The notes: a model not told the origin generated them from the letters alone. Shown: positions 8,743 to 17,349, counted from the first letter of the stretch. The stretch: 60,651 nt of DNA from Bacillota bacterium (GCA_023425025.1 JAFADG010000006.1:1-60651); one strand, 5' to 3'. A program made the numbers and translations.

Positions 8743-9789
8743 ATGCTCAAAATCGGTATTATCGGCTGCGGCAAGATCACCAAGGTCCGCCATGCCCCGG
8801 AGTACCAGGAGAACCCCTTTTGCCAGTTGGCAGCGTATTATGACGGGCTCCCCGCAAGGGCGCAGGAGATTGCCGGCCAGTACGGCGGCGCGGCTTACGC
8901 CGGCATGGAGGAGCTGCTTCAAAGCGATGTGGATGCCGTCAGCGTCTGCGTGGCCAATGTGAACCATGCCGAGGTGACCATCAAAGCCCTGAACGCCGGC
9001 AAGCATGTATTATGTGAAAAGCCCATGGCCACCACGCTGGCGGATTGCGAGGCGATGGTTGCAGCCGCGCGGAAAAACGGCAAATTTTTAATGATCGGCC
9101 ACAACCAGCGCTTTGCTCTGGCCCATCAAAAGGCCAGGGAGATGATTGCCGCGGGGGAAATCGGCAAGGTCCTTTCCTTCCATACCATCTTTGGCCATCC
9201 CGGCCCGGAGGGCTGGACGGGGCTTGCCAACTCCTGGTTCTTTGATAAGTCCCAGGCGGCGTTCGGCGCCATGGCGGACTTGGGGGTTCACAAAACGGAC
9301 CTGATCCACTTTCTGCTGAATGAGCCCATCACGCAGGTGTCGGCCATACTGGCTACGCTGGACAAAAAGTATCCCGATGGGTCCCCCGTGTCGGTGGATG
9401 ACAATGCCCTGTGCCTGTACAAGACCAAAAGCGGCGTTTCCGGCACCATGCACGTCAGCTGGACCTTTTACGGCCAGGAGGACAATTCCACCAGGATCTA
9501 TGGCACCCGGGGCGTTTTGCGCTGCTATGACGACCCGGAATACTCCCTCATTTTGGATAGGAGAAATGGCGAAACCGAGGTGTTCCAGCTGGACCGTATG
9601 GCTTCCAACAAGGAACAGGTAAGCGGCGAGCGCAAGAATACCGGGGTCATCAATGCTTTCATCCATAGCATTCGAACAGGCGAAAAGCCACCCGTGGATG
9701 GAGCGGATGCACTACAAGCCATGCGCGTGATCTTCGCGGCGCAAAAGTCCGCCGAGGAAGGCAAAACCATTACGGTGGAGCACAGTTGA
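8743..9789 (+). CDS. Gfo/Idh/MocA-family oxidoreductase
   Basis: The 348-residue protein has an N-terminal Rossmann fold (IGIIGCGKITKVRHAPEY), the family hallmark EKP at residues 92-94 (CEKPMATT) and a C-terminal substrate-binding half with MADLGVHKTDLIHFLL containing the conserved His and Asp. The family oxidises or reduces sugars, inositols or their derivatives with NAD(P). As the last gene of the importer operon it probably catalyses the first step on the imported sugar. A G-rich site lies upstream of ATG 8743. It ends 12 bases before the convergent ROK regulator, with no terminator visible. Confidence 0.88.
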   Translation: MLKIGIIGCGKITKVRHAPEYQENPFCQLAAYYDGLPARAQEIAGQYGGAAYAGMEELLQSDVDAVSVCVANVNHAEVTIKALNAGKHVLCEKPMATTLADCEAMVAAARKNGKFLMIGHNQRFALAHQKAREMIAAGEIGKVLSFHTIFGHPGPEGWTGLANSWFFDKSQAAFGAMADLGVHKTDLIHFLLNEPITQVSAILATLDKKYPDGSPVSVDDNALCLYKTKSGVSGTMHVSWTFYGQEDNSTRIYGTRGVLRCYDDPEYSLILDRRNGETEVFQLDRMASNKEQVSGERKNTGVINAFIHSIRTGEKPPVDGADALQAMRVIFAAQKSAEEGKTITVEHS

Positions 9790-9801
9790 AAGCGAAGCGG
9801 G

Positions 9802-10995
9802 TTATTCGCCCTCCTCGAGTATCTTTGCCAGCCTGCTGCCGCTCTGAAAGATGAGCTCCGTGGTGACCAAGGCAGCCGCGGCGGGCAGGTTGATGGGTTC
9901 CGGCTCCAGAAGGCGGATATCCACCGCGTGGCGCTTGGTGAATACGGTCTTGGCATAAAGAACGTCCAGCATGCGGAAAAAGAGCGCCCTCTGCTCATGC
10001 AGCCAGGTGCAGTAGATCAGCAGCTCCTCCGGGTCGTAATTCATGATGATGGTGGACGTAGTCTCCACCAGGTACCCCACCGCCTGGGAAAACACCTTCC
10101 GGGCCACGGGATCGCCTTTTTCCGACAGGGCGATCACATCCGCCACATGGGCGCAGGCTCCTCCCGTTTGGGCGTTGTACTGCTTCACAATGCCGATGTC
10201 CGAACAGTACAGCTCCAGGCAGCCGGTGTTGCCGCAGGTGCAGGGGATGCCATCCTTGCGCACCGTCAGGTGGCCGATCTCCCCCGAAAGGCTGTGGGAG
10301 CCCCTGAAAACCTCGCCATTTATGAGCAGCGCCGCGCTGATGCCCTCACAGATGGTCAAAAAGGCCGTGCAGCTTTTTGTCCGCATCTTCCCCGAAAACG
10401 CCAGGTACCGGATGCCGGCATACACATCCTTGTCCGCAAGAACAGGCAACCCCAGCGCGTCCGACAGCCGGTTGGCCAGGGGATACTGCTGCCAGAGCGG
10501 CGCGGCGGCGATTTCCAGTACCGTGCCCAGGCGCACATCCACCGGGCCCGGTACCGTGACGCCGACACCGAAGAAGTCTTTTCTTAAAAAGCCGCTCTTG
10601 TCCATCTCGCTTGCGATGGCCTGGCCCAGTAGGGAAGCATACGTTTCCGGCCCCATTTCTCCCAGGGAAAGCTGTACAGACGCTTTGTGCAAAAGGCGGA
10701 GCTTCAGGTCGAATATGCCGATATCCACCCGGTCGATGCGTACGCTTACACCCGCCACCACCCCCAGGGAAGCGTTGATGTCATACAGGCCGGCCCGCCG
10801 CCCGCCGCTGGAGTTGGCGATCCCGGCAGACTTTATGACCTCCTTCTCTTCCAAAAAGGCCATGATGCCATGCACCGCCGAAACCATCAGCCCGGTCCTT
10901 TGGGCGATTTGCGGTTTGGTAATGCCGGGGGAGCGCTGGATCAGCTGCAGCACGGTCTTGCAATGGTTTCGATGCGTCTTTGGGCTGGCCGGCAT
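9802..10995 (-). CDS. ROK-family transcriptional regulator (NagC/XylR type)
   Basis: The 397-residue protein joins an N-terminal winged helix (about residues 11-55, with PGITKPQIAQRTGLMVSAVH) to a ROK domain containing the zinc motif CTCGNTGCLE (252-261) and SGEIGHL. ROK regulators bind operators and release them on binding a sugar or sugar phosphate. It is transcribed away from the HAD-to-SIS gene set (11129 onward) and converges on the ribose-type importer operon, so it is well placed to control the former. A good promoter lies at 11057-11086 with a palindrome between promoter and gene. Confidence 0.9.
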   Translation of the reverse strand: MPASPKTHRNHCKTVLQLIQRSPGITKPQIAQRTGLMVSAVHGIMAFLEEKEVIKSAGIANSSGGRRAGLYDINASLGVVAGVSVRIDRVDIGIFDLKLRLLHKASVQLSLGEMGPETYASLLGQAIASEMDKSGFLRKDFFGVGVTVPGPVDVRLGTVLEIAAAPLWQQYPLANRLSDALGLPVLADKDVYAGIRYLAFSGKMRTKSCTAFLTICEGISAALLINGEVFRGSHSLSGEIGHLTVRKDGIPCTCGNTGCLELYCSDIGIVKQYNAQTGGACAHVADVIALSEKGDPVARKVFSQAVGYLVETTSTIIMNYDPEELLIYCTWLHEQRALFFRMLDVLYAKTVFTKRHAVDIRLLEPEPINLPAAAALVTTELIFQSGSRLAKILEEGE

Positions 10996-11030
10996 ATGCC
11001 CATCTTCTTTCTATGCTTTTATCTGACTTA

Positions 11031-11040
11031 ATTCATGAAT
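11031..11040. promoter_or_regulatory. Palindrome, possible ROK-regulator operator
   Basis: ATTCATGAAT is a perfect 10-base palindrome in an AT-rich stretch between the ROK gene and its -10 box. Its position suits autoregulation, but the word is short. Confidence 0.35.
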
Positions 11041-11056
11041 AGAATAAATTTCCTGC

Positions 11057-11086
11057 ATTGTATCACATCGCCTTATTTTGCGTCAA
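11057..11086 (-). promoter_or_regulatory. Promoter of the ROK regulator
   Basis: On the minus strand TTGACG (11081-11086) and TACAAT (11057-11062) are 18 bases apart, pointing toward the regulator gene. Confidence 0.65.
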
Positions 11087-11101
11087 TGAGGAAGGAAGGA
11101 C

Positions 11102-11120
11102 GTTCATCGCAGTGATGAAC
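11102..11120 (+). other. Small inverted repeat before the HAD gene
   Basis: GTTCATC (11102-11108) and GATGAAC (11114-11120) flank a 5-base loop eight bases before the HAD start codon. It may be an operator or a translation-affecting hairpin; the HAD start lacks a clear ribosome binding site. Confidence 0.35.
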
Positions 11121-11128
11121 AGACGTGT

Positions 11129-11950
11129 ATGGAACAAACCTTCTTGGAACAGATACGCCCCTGCTCGCGGGAAAAGCGTTTCCGTTATGCCGTGCTGGAC
11201 TTTGACGGCACCATCAGCCTGATCCGGGAAGGCTGGCAGGCGATCATGATCCCCTATTTTGCCGATATGCTCGTTAGAACCCCGCTGGGTAAGGAGAAGG
11301 GGATAGAGGCCTTGACCGCTTTGACCAGGGAGTATATTTTCTTTCATACCGGCAAGCAAACCATTTACCAATGCATCGCCCTGGCTGAGGAAATCAAAAA
11401 GCTCGGCGGCTTGCCGGAAGACCCGCAAGTGTACAAGGATGAATACCACAGGCGTTTATTGGAGCGTATCGGCCACCGCCTAAAAGGCCTGGAGAATGGC
11501 GCCATTGAGCCGGAGAGCCTGGCGGTGCCAGGCTCCTATGCGCTGCTGGACATGCTCACAAGCGAAGGCGTTACGCTGTACCTGGCCAGCGGCACCGATG
11601 AAGACTACGTGCGCAAGGAAGCCGGGCTTTTGCGGGTAGACGCCTATTTCAAAGGCCGCATCTACGGCGCGCAAAAGGATTACAGGACATTCTCGAAAAA
11701 AAGGGTGATCGAGCGCATCCTGTGTGAACACAAGCTCCACGGTGCGGAGCTGCTGGGCATGGGGGATGGGTATGTTGAAATCGAGAACGTAAAGTCGGTG
11801 GGGGGTACCGCCATCGGTGTGGCATCCAACGAAGCCGAGCGCAAGGGGATCGACACCTGGAAACGGGAGCGGCTCATCCGCGCGGGCGCAGACGCCATCG
11901 TCCCCGATTATCGCGATCTTTCGGCCCTCAAGGCTTACCTGTTTGAATAA
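11129..11950 (+). CDS. HAD-superfamily phosphatase
   Basis: The 273-residue cytoplasmic protein has the HAD motif I LDFDGTIS (nucleophile Asp24, acid/base Asp26), motif II LYLASGTDE and motif III-IV region MGDGYVEIENVKSVGG. A helical cap of about 100 residues lies between motifs I and II. The family removes phosphate from small molecules; the neighbours (kinases and a GmhA-like isomerase) suggest a phosphosugar. In ADP-heptose synthesis a HAD enzyme (GmhB) has this place, but this protein is longer than GmhB. Start 11129 is the only ATG close to the domain, though the ribosome binding site is weak. It leads the five-gene set. Confidence 0.8.
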   Translation: MEQTFLEQIRPCSREKRFRYAVLDFDGTISLIREGWQAIMIPYFADMLVRTPLGKEKGIEALTALTREYIFFHTGKQTIYQCIALAEEIKKLGGLPEDPQVYKDEYHRRLLERIGHRLKGLENGAIEPESLAVPGSYALLDMLTSEGVTLYLASGTDEDYVRKEAGLLRVDAYFKGRIYGAQKDYRTFSKKRVIERILCEHKLHGAELLGMGDGYVEIENVKSVGGTAIGVASNEAERKGIDTWKRERLIRAGADAIVPDYRDLSALKAYLFE

Positions 11951-11970
11951 CCGTCCAAGGAGGCTTCTTT

Positions 11971-12930
11971 ATGCCGTTTCCGCAATTTGACCGCTCCAGG
12001 CTGGTGCTTAAACCCCTGGGGGAGAGGATTCATGACCTTGACCTGACCGTGATGATGGACCCGGAGGCGACGCCCGCTTACCAGCACCCCACCATCGACC
12101 TGCTTGCCCAGCGCATCCGTCAAGCCCGCGAAAAAGGGGCCGCGGTGCTTTTCATGATGGGCGCCCACGTCATACGGGCAGGCGCCGCGCCCTGCCTGAT
12201 CCGGCTGATTGAGGAAGGGTATATCACCCACTTTGCCCTAAATGGCGCGGGGGGCATTCATGATTTTGAGTTCGCGCTGATCGGGGCCACCACGGAAAGC
12301 GTGGCCAAATACATCAGCGAAGGGCAGTTCGGCCTCTGGCAGGAGGATGCGTTGTACAACGAGGCCGTCAACCTGGGCGTACAGCAAGGCTTGGGTTTTG
12401 GCGAAGCCCTGGGGAAGTACATCTGGGAAAAGAATTTCCCCTTCCGGGAGCACAGCCTGCTGGCCGCCGGATACAGGCACCAGGTGCCCGTCACCGTTCA
12501 TGTGGGCATTGGCTGCGATATCGTTCATGAGCAGCCCAACGCCGACGGCGCCGCCATCGGCGAAGCCACCTACCGGGATTTTCTGATTTATGCCGGTACC
12601 GTGGAAAACCTGGAGGGCGGCGTTTTTTTGAACTTCGGCTCGGCCGTCACCGGCCCGGAAGTCTACTTGAAGGCCCTCTCCATGTCCCGGAATGTGGCCA
12701 AGCAGCAGGGCAAAACAATCGGCCGCTTTACCACCGCTGTGTTCGACCTGCTGCCTTTGGAAGGCAAAAACGTTCATGAAGAGCCCCCGAAGTCTGATCC
12801 CAGGTACTATTTCCGCCCATGGAAAACCATCATGGCCCGCACCGTGGCGGATGGCGGCGAAAGCTTTTATGTGCAGGGGCAGCACAAGGACACGGTGGCG
12901 GCCCTTGCCCACCGCCTGCTGAAGGGGTGA
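11971..12930 (+). CDS. Conserved protein resembling the deoxyhypusine-synthase fold, function unknown
   Basis: The 319-residue protein has no signal peptide. Its order of glycine-rich segments (FMMGAHVIRAGAAP, LNGAGGIHDFEFALIGAT, AAGYRHQVPVTVHVGIGCDI, GGVFLNFGSAVTGPEV) parallels the NAD-binding core of deoxyhypusine synthase, but the active-site lysine region is not obvious and bacteria with this gene need not modify eIF5A. I recall relatives beside heptose genes such as gmhA and hldE; that is memory, not a search. It lies between the HAD phosphatase and PfkB kinase genes in one operon, so a sugar-phosphate role is likely. AGGAGG precedes ATG 11971. Confidence 0.5.
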   Translation: MPFPQFDRSRLVLKPLGERIHDLDLTVMMDPEATPAYQHPTIDLLAQRIRQAREKGAAVLFMMGAHVIRAGAAPCLIRLIEEGYITHFALNGAGGIHDFEFALIGATTESVAKYISEGQFGLWQEDALYNEAVNLGVQQGLGFGEALGKYIWEKNFPFREHSLLAAGYRHQVPVTVHVGIGCDIVHEQPNADGAAIGEATYRDFLIYAGTVENLEGGVFLNFGSAVTGPEVYLKALSMSRNVAKQQGKTIGRFTTAVFDLLPLEGKNVHEEPPKSDPRYYFRPWKTIMARTVADGGESFYVQGQHKDTVAALAHRLLKG

Positions 12931-12935
12931 CAAAT

Positions 12936-13970
12936 GTGAAACGAGAGCGTTTGTTGGCCCTTGCCGGGCAGTTTCCCCGGCTGCGGATCGCGGTGCTGGG
13001 CGATTTGTTTCTGGACAAGTGGCTGACCATTGAGCCCAAATGGAACGAACCCTCCGTTGAGACGGGCCTCACCGCCTATCAGGTGGCCGAGGCGCGCGCT
13101 TGTGCCGGGGCCGCCGGAACGGTGCTGAACAATTTAAGCGCCCTTGGGGTGGGAATGGTCGTGGCTGTGGGCTTTGTGGGGGCTGACGGGGACGGGTGGG
13201 AACTGCTCCGGGCGCTGAAAGGTCAAAAAATGGACACTCGGTATGTGGTGAAGAGCGGCAGCCGGATCACGCCCACCTATATGAAGCCCATGTTCCGGAA
13301 GGAAACGGGGTCGCTGGAGGAGGGCAACCGGTTCGATTTCAAAAACCATTCCGTTACGCCCAAGGAAATGGAAAACAGACTGATCAAAAACCTTTGTGCC
13401 GCCGCCACCCTGGCGGACGCGGTGATCGTGCTGGATCAGCTGGCCGAAGAAAACACAGGTGCGGTGACCCGTTCCCTTAGGGAAGAGGTCGCGAAGCTTG
13501 CGGATATGTATCCGAAAAAAATCCTCTATGCGGATTCCAGAGCCTTTCTCCACCTGTTCCGCAATGTCATCATCAAGTGCAACCACCTGGAAGCGGCCAG
13601 GATGGTCCTTTTGAAGGAATCCCAAGGGTTTTCAAAAGACGAGGTCTTCTCCTCCATGGAGAAGCTGCAAAGTTTGACGGGGAAGCGTGTTTTCATCACT
13701 TGCAGCGAAAACGGGGTCGCGTGCGGGGCGGCGGGCGAAAGGTTTCTTGTGCCGGCCGTAAGGCAATCAGGTCCCATCGATGTCTGCGGGGCCGGCGATG
13801 CCTGCACCGCCGGGATCGTCAGCGCCCTTTGCGCCGGCGCCAGTGAGGAGGAGGCGGCTTTCATCGGTAATCTTGCCGCCGGCGTAACCGTTCGCAAGCT
13901 GGGGACCACAGGCACCGCCAGCCGGGAAGAGATTTTGGCTCTGTATGATGAACAATTTGGGGAGGCATGA
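12936..13970 (+). CDS. PfkB-family sugar kinase, RfaE/HldE kinase-domain-like
   Basis: The 344-residue protein belongs to the ribokinase/PfkB superfamily. It has an N-terminal VLGDLFLDKW, AGAAGTVLNNLSALG in place of the usual GGAANVA stretch, and the catalytic GAGDACTAG near residues 285-293 (Asp288). The N-terminus (GDLFLDKW) and VLNNLSALG are most like the kinase half of HldE/RfaE, which phosphorylates heptose 7-phosphate at O1. The C-terminal nucleotidyltransferase half of HldE is absent. I prefer GTG 12936, behind AAGGGGTGA; GTG 12927 overlapping the previous stop is an alternative. Only ATG starts deep inside the upstream gene would lengthen it. Confidence 0.8.
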   Translation: MKRERLLALAGQFPRLRIAVLGDLFLDKWLTIEPKWNEPSVETGLTAYQVAEARACAGAAGTVLNNLSALGVGMVVAVGFVGADGDGWELLRALKGQKMDTRYVVKSGSRITPTYMKPMFRKETGSLEEGNRFDFKNHSVTPKEMENRLIKNLCAAATLADAVIVLDQLAEENTGAVTRSLREEVAKLADMYPKKILYADSRAFLHLFRNVIIKCNHLEAARMVLLKESQGFSKDEVFSSMEKLQSLTGKRVFITCSENGVACGAAGERFLVPAVRQSGPIDVCGAGDACTAGIVSALCAGASEEEAAFIGNLAAGVTVRKLGTTGTASREEILALYDEQFGEA

Positions 13971-13973
13971 TCC

Positions 13974-14906
13974 ATGAACCCACTCTCCCTGGCCATAGAT
14001 ATCGGCGGATCCAAATGCGTGGTGGGCCTGGTGTCCCGGGATGGCGCCATCCTGGCAAAACGCCGTTTTGTCTGGACAGAGCTGACTGCCAGTCAAGTGG
14101 TGGACGACATCATAAGGGAAGCCGGGGCATTGCTGTCAGGGCAGGATGCCCGCCCGCAGGTCATCGGCGCCACCATCCCGGGGCTCACCGACGCAAAGAG
14201 AGGGATCTGGGTGGAAGCCAGCTTTTCCGGCATCCGCAACCTTCCCATCGCCAGGCTTTTGTCGGACGCTTTTCACCTTCCGGCCTATATTGACAATGAC
14301 GGCCAGGCCTGTGCCCTGGCGGAAAAGCTGTTCGGAAGCTGCCGGGATACCCGGGATTTTCTGTATGTGACCGTCTCCAACGGCATCGGTGGTTCCATCT
14401 TTGTGAACGGCCGGCTCCTTGGCGGCCACAATGGTACCGCCGGGGAGATTGGCCATTGTGTGGCGGTGGAAGGCGGGCGTCCCTGCAGATGCGGACTGCG
14501 GGGCTGCCTGGAGATGCACGCGGCCGGACCGGCCATCCTGCGGAATTATCAGGAATTGGGGGGTACGCACCTTCCTGACGGCCGTTTTCCCGACGTGCCG
14601 GAGATCGCCCAACTTTCGCGGCAGGGCGACAAGGCGTCCATCGCCGCTTTCCAGATGGAGGGGGAATATCTGGGGAAAGCCATTGCCATGGCCTGCAATC
14701 TGCTCAATCCTGAAAAGGTGATCATCGGCGGGGGCATTTCCCTGGTGTTTCCGTTGTATGAAAAAGCGCTCAGGGAAACGGTTCAAAACCATATCTACCG
14801 GGCCGCCAATCCAAACCTTGTCATCGAGCCCACGGCGCTGGGGTATGACGGAGGCCTGTATGGCGCGGCGGCCGTAAGCTTTATCCGCATGGAACAAGAC
14901 CTATAA
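13974..14906 (+). CDS. ROK-family sugar kinase
   Basis: The 310-residue protein starts with the phosphate-binding AIDIGGSKCVVGLV and has the catalytic Asp in YIDNDGQACALAE (Asp109), SNGIGGSIFVNG, GEIGHC and the zinc motif CRCGLRGCLE (171-180). Unlike the ROK protein at 9802 it has no DNA-binding domain, so it is an enzyme that phosphorylates a hexose or N-acetylhexosamine with ATP. Start ATG 13974 lies three bases after the PfkB stop. Two kinases of different families in one operon suggest two phosphorylation steps or two substrates. Confidence 0.88.
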   Translation: MNPLSLAIDIGGSKCVVGLVSRDGAILAKRRFVWTELTASQVVDDIIREAGALLSGQDARPQVIGATIPGLTDAKRGIWVEASFSGIRNLPIARLLSDAFHLPAYIDNDGQACALAEKLFGSCRDTRDFLYVTVSNGIGGSIFVNGRLLGGHNGTAGEIGHCVAVEGGRPCRCGLRGCLEMHAAGPAILRNYQELGGTHLPDGRFPDVPEIAQLSRQGDKASIAAFQMEGEYLGKAIAMACNLLNPEKVIIGGGISLVFPLYEKALRETVQNHIYRAANPNLVIEPTALGYDGGLYGAAAVSFIRMEQDL

Positions 14907-14916
14907 GGAGGGGGAA

Positions 14917-15501
14917 ATGTTGATGTATCAATCCTTTTTGGAAGATTATCAAAAGGAACTGATCCCGGTCATACAGGCCATCCCGGCGAAAGACTTTCAA
15001 AACTGCATTGCGCTTTTGCTGGAAGCTTATAAAGGCGACAAGCAAGTGTTCGTTGTGGGCAACGGCGGCAGCGCCGCCGCGGCGAACCACTTTGTCTGCG
15101 ACTTTGGGAAAAACGCGGTGAAAACGCCCAAACGGCGCTTCCGCATGATTTCCCTCAGCGGCAATGTCGAAAAGATCACCGCCTATGGCAACGATATCTC
15201 TTTTGAGGAGGTCTTTCGCCAGCAGCTTATCAACCTGATGAATGAAGGCGACCTGATGATCGTCATCAGCGCCAGCGGAAACTCGCCCAACCTTGTCAAG
15301 GCATGCGAATACGCCAGGGAAAAGCATGCAAAAATCATGACCCTGGCAGGGTTTGAGGGGGGAAGGGTAAAATCGTTCGCCGACGCCGGCATCCCCATCC
15401 CGCTTGTAAGCTACGAGCAGATTGAAGACATTCATATGATTCTGCTGCATATGTTCGTATGCTTCATCAAAGAGCATCAGGAGCTTTTGGAGGCAGTATA
15501 A
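14917..15501 (+). CDS. SIS-domain sugar-phosphate isomerase, GmhA-like
   Basis: The 194-residue protein is a single SIS domain with VVGNGGSAAAANHFVCDFGK (residues about 45-64), SISASGNSPNL-type phosphate loop (VISASGNSPNL) and a C-terminal helix with EDIHMILLHM, the arrangement of sedoheptulose-7-phosphate isomerase GmhA. GmhA makes D-glycero-D-manno-heptose 7-phosphate. With an RfaE-like kinase and a HAD phosphatase the operon contains three of the four ADP-heptose steps, but a catabolic role next to two importers is equally possible. AAGGAGGGGG precedes the start; ATG 14923 is a near alternative. Confidence 0.82.
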   Translation: MLMYQSFLEDYQKELIPVIQAIPAKDFQNCIALLLEAYKGDKQVFVVGNGGSAAAANHFVCDFGKNAVKTPKRRFRMISLSGNVEKITAYGNDISFEEVFRQQLINLMNEGDLMIVISASGNSPNLVKACEYAREKHAKIMTLAGFEGGRVKSFADAGIPIPLVSYEQIEDIHMILLHMFVCFIKEHQELLEAV

Positions 15502-15514
15502 CAGGCTGCTCATC

Positions 15515-15742
15515 TTGTGCGAGCTAATCAAAGGGCCCAAAGCGGTTGGCGCAATAGGGGAAAGGATTCCCGCAATCACGCAGCCGGCACTGTCTCAGCA
15601 CCTTGCGACGCTGAAAGCACACGGTATAGTGGACTGTCAAAAAACCGGCATGAATGTTATCTATTCCATCAGTGACCGAAGGGTTGAGGAAGTTATCGCC
15701 GTATTGCGAAACCACTTTTGCAGCGAGGAGAAAAAAACATGA
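15515..15742 (+). pseudogene. N-terminally truncated ArsR-family regulator
   Basis: The reading frame carries an ArsR winged helix from NRLLILCELIKG (starting at 15500) through TQPALSQHLATLKAHGIVDC to VIYSISDRRVEEVIAVLRNH. ArsR proteins normally have about 20 more N-terminal residues; here the homology stops exactly at the end of the SIS gene, and the frame runs on into unrelated codons. TTG 15515 is the only start I can offer and removes half of the first helix. It probably resulted from a deletion or insertion joining two loci. Its stop overlaps the rhodanese start (ATGA), the original pairing being ArsR plus rhodanese. Confidence 0.6.
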
Positions 15743-16179
15743 GGAGACCGGTTATTGCAACGGCAGTCATCCTGCTTGCCGCGTTTTTGCTGTCCGGCTG
15801 TTCGACAAGCGGGGTTGCGCCGGACAGCGGGCAAAGCGCACCTGCATCAACAGCGCCAGCGGGTGCTTATCAAAAGATTTCAGCGGATGAAGCATACCGG
15901 ATGATGACTGATACGACGGGTTATCTCATTTTGGATGTCCGGACACAGGAGGAATTTGACCAGGGCCACATTGAAAATGCGGTTCTTTTGCCTGTTACCG
16001 ATATGGCGGAAAAGGCGGGGAAACAGCTGGCGGATAAGGAGCAAGTCATTCTTGTCTATTGCAGAAGCGGCAGAAGGAGCGAGCAAGCAGCTCAGTTGCT
16101 GATGGACATGGGCTATACCAATATCTATGACTTTGGCGGCATCATCGATTGGCCCCACGGAACAGTAACGGGAAAGTAA
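15739..16179 (+). CDS. Rhodanese-domain lipoprotein
   Basis: The 146-residue protein has a lipoprotein signal peptide with lipobox LLSGC (Cys near residue 20) followed by a Ser/Ala/Pro-rich linker, then a rhodanese domain with LDVRTQEEFDQGHI and the active-site loop VYCRSGRRSEQAA. It is anchored outside the cytoplasmic membrane and should transfer sulfane sulfur. I use ATG 15739, preceded by GAGGAG, because it gives a proper signal peptide. It is unrelated to the sugar genes and belongs with the damaged ArsR gene. It is also the one clear lipoprotein in the window. Confidence 0.85.
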   Translation: MRRPVIATAVILLAAFLLSGCSTSGVAPDSGQSAPASTAPAGAYQKISADEAYRMMTDTTGYLILDVRTQEEFDQGHIENAVLLPVTDMAEKAGKQLADKEQVILVYCRSGRRSEQAAQLLMDMGYTNIYDFGGIIDWPHGTVTGK

Positions 16180-16184
16180 AGGGC

Positions 16185-16205
16185 AGGCATTCGCTCATGC
16201 CTTTT
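16185..16205 (+). terminator. Weak terminator after the rhodanese gene
   Basis: AGGCAT (16185-16190) and ATGCCT (16197-16202) form a 6-base stem with a 6-base loop followed by TTT. It is short, so efficiency is doubtful. Confidence 0.4.
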
Positions 16206-16277
16206 CCTCCGCCGGCCTGTCTGCAAGGTTGAATGCTTCCCGGTCGCGATGCGTTCGTGAATGGCGTAGTATGCGCC

Positions 16278-17306
16278 TTATCCCAAAGTGATATCACGGA
16301 CGCTTTGTCCGTAGGAGATGGCGGGCATATAAAGGGCTTCCCGGTTGACCATATCATTACCGTTGCGGATGCGTTCCATCAGCATGCGGGCGCATCGCTC
16401 GCCCAGCGCCCAGGCATCCGGCAATGCGCAGGTGGGCTCCACATACAGAATATCTGCCAGTTGAACGTCGCAGGGGCTCACGAAGGAAATGTCCTCCGGT
16501 ACGCGTATGTTTTTCTCTTTAAAAAAGCGCAGCGCGCCGATGGTGGTGTTGCTGTGGGAGATCACCAGCGCGGTGGGCGGGTTTTGCATGCTCCATAAAG
16601 CGGCGCAGCTTTGATAGCCAAATTCTTTGGTCAGCGGCCCTTCAAACAAATAGGGGTCGCCTTCCTGCATCGTCACACCAATGGTTTTGAGCGCCCGCTG
16701 GATATTGACCAGCCGGTCCCTGTGGGAGCTTAGGAAGGAGGGGCCGCAGATCAGCCCGATGCGCCTGTGGCCCTTTTGAATCAGGTGCCGGCATAAGTCA
16801 TAGGAAATGGTCGCGAAATCCGCGTCCAGAAAGTCGCCCTTGAACTGAGGGGTGGGAATGCGGCGGTGCAGAAGAATCACCGGCACGGTTTGGCTCAGTT
16901 GTGTAATATAATCGTTGTTATGGCCGGTGGTGTTAATGATAAAGCCGTCCACCTGCCGCTCGGTCATCAGGCGCAGGTAGCTTTCCTCGGTATCCTGCTC
17001 CGCGGCGGTATTGCAGTAAAACAGATTGTATCTGTCGGGGCGGATAACGTTTTCAACCGCTTTGGTAATCTGGCCGAAATACTCGTTGTTGCCGTCGGAA
17101 ATCAGCATGGCAATCGTTTGCGTGGAGTCGTTTTTCAGCCCGCGCGCCACAAGGTTGGGATGATAATTGAATTTCATGATGGTTTTTTCCACGCGCCTGC
17201 GCTTGTCCTCTGTGACGCCGGTGCTGTTGTTGATAACCCGGGACACAGTGGCCAATGAAACGCCGGCCTCGGCGGCTATATCTTTGATGGTGATGCTTTT
17301 TTTCAT
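16278..17306 (-). CDS. LacI-family transcriptional regulator
   Basis: The 342-residue repressor has the N-terminal helix-turn-helix TIKDIAAEAGVSLATVSRVI and hinge NYHPNLVARGL, then a ligand domain with LISDGNNEYFGQI and the dimerisation-region sequence near PEDISFVSPCDVQLADI. It is divergent from the Liv-type importer, with two LacI-style operators in the 285-base gap, one of them a nearly perfect 24-base palindrome over the importer promoter. It therefore likely represses the importer and RpiB-family gene. The ligand is unknown; LacI control suggests a sugar rather than an amino acid. Confidence 0.9.
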   Translation of the reverse strand: MKKSITIKDIAAEAGVSLATVSRVINNSTGVTEDKRRRVEKTIMKFNYHPNLVARGLKNDSTQTIAMLISDGNNEYFGQITKAVENVIRPDRYNLFYCNTAAEQDTEESYLRLMTERQVDGFIINTTGHNNDYITQLSQTVPVILLHRRIPTPQFKGDFLDADFATISYDLCRHLIQKGHRRIGLICGPSFLSSHRDRLVNIQRALKTIGVTMQEGDPYLFEGPLTKEFGYQSCAALWSMQNPPTALVISHSNTTIGALRFFKEKNIRVPEDISFVSPCDVQLADILYVEPTCALPDAWALGERCARMLMERIRNGNDMVNREALYMPAISYGQSVRDITLG

Positions 17307-17349
17307 TTTACATCCTATCTTTCCTGGCTTGCGCTGGGTGGCTGATCAT

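Noticed and set aside
12936..15501. Complete ADP-heptose biosynthesis operon
   Set aside because: No nucleotidyltransferase domain is present and two extra enzymes do not fit, so only a heptose-like set is claimed.
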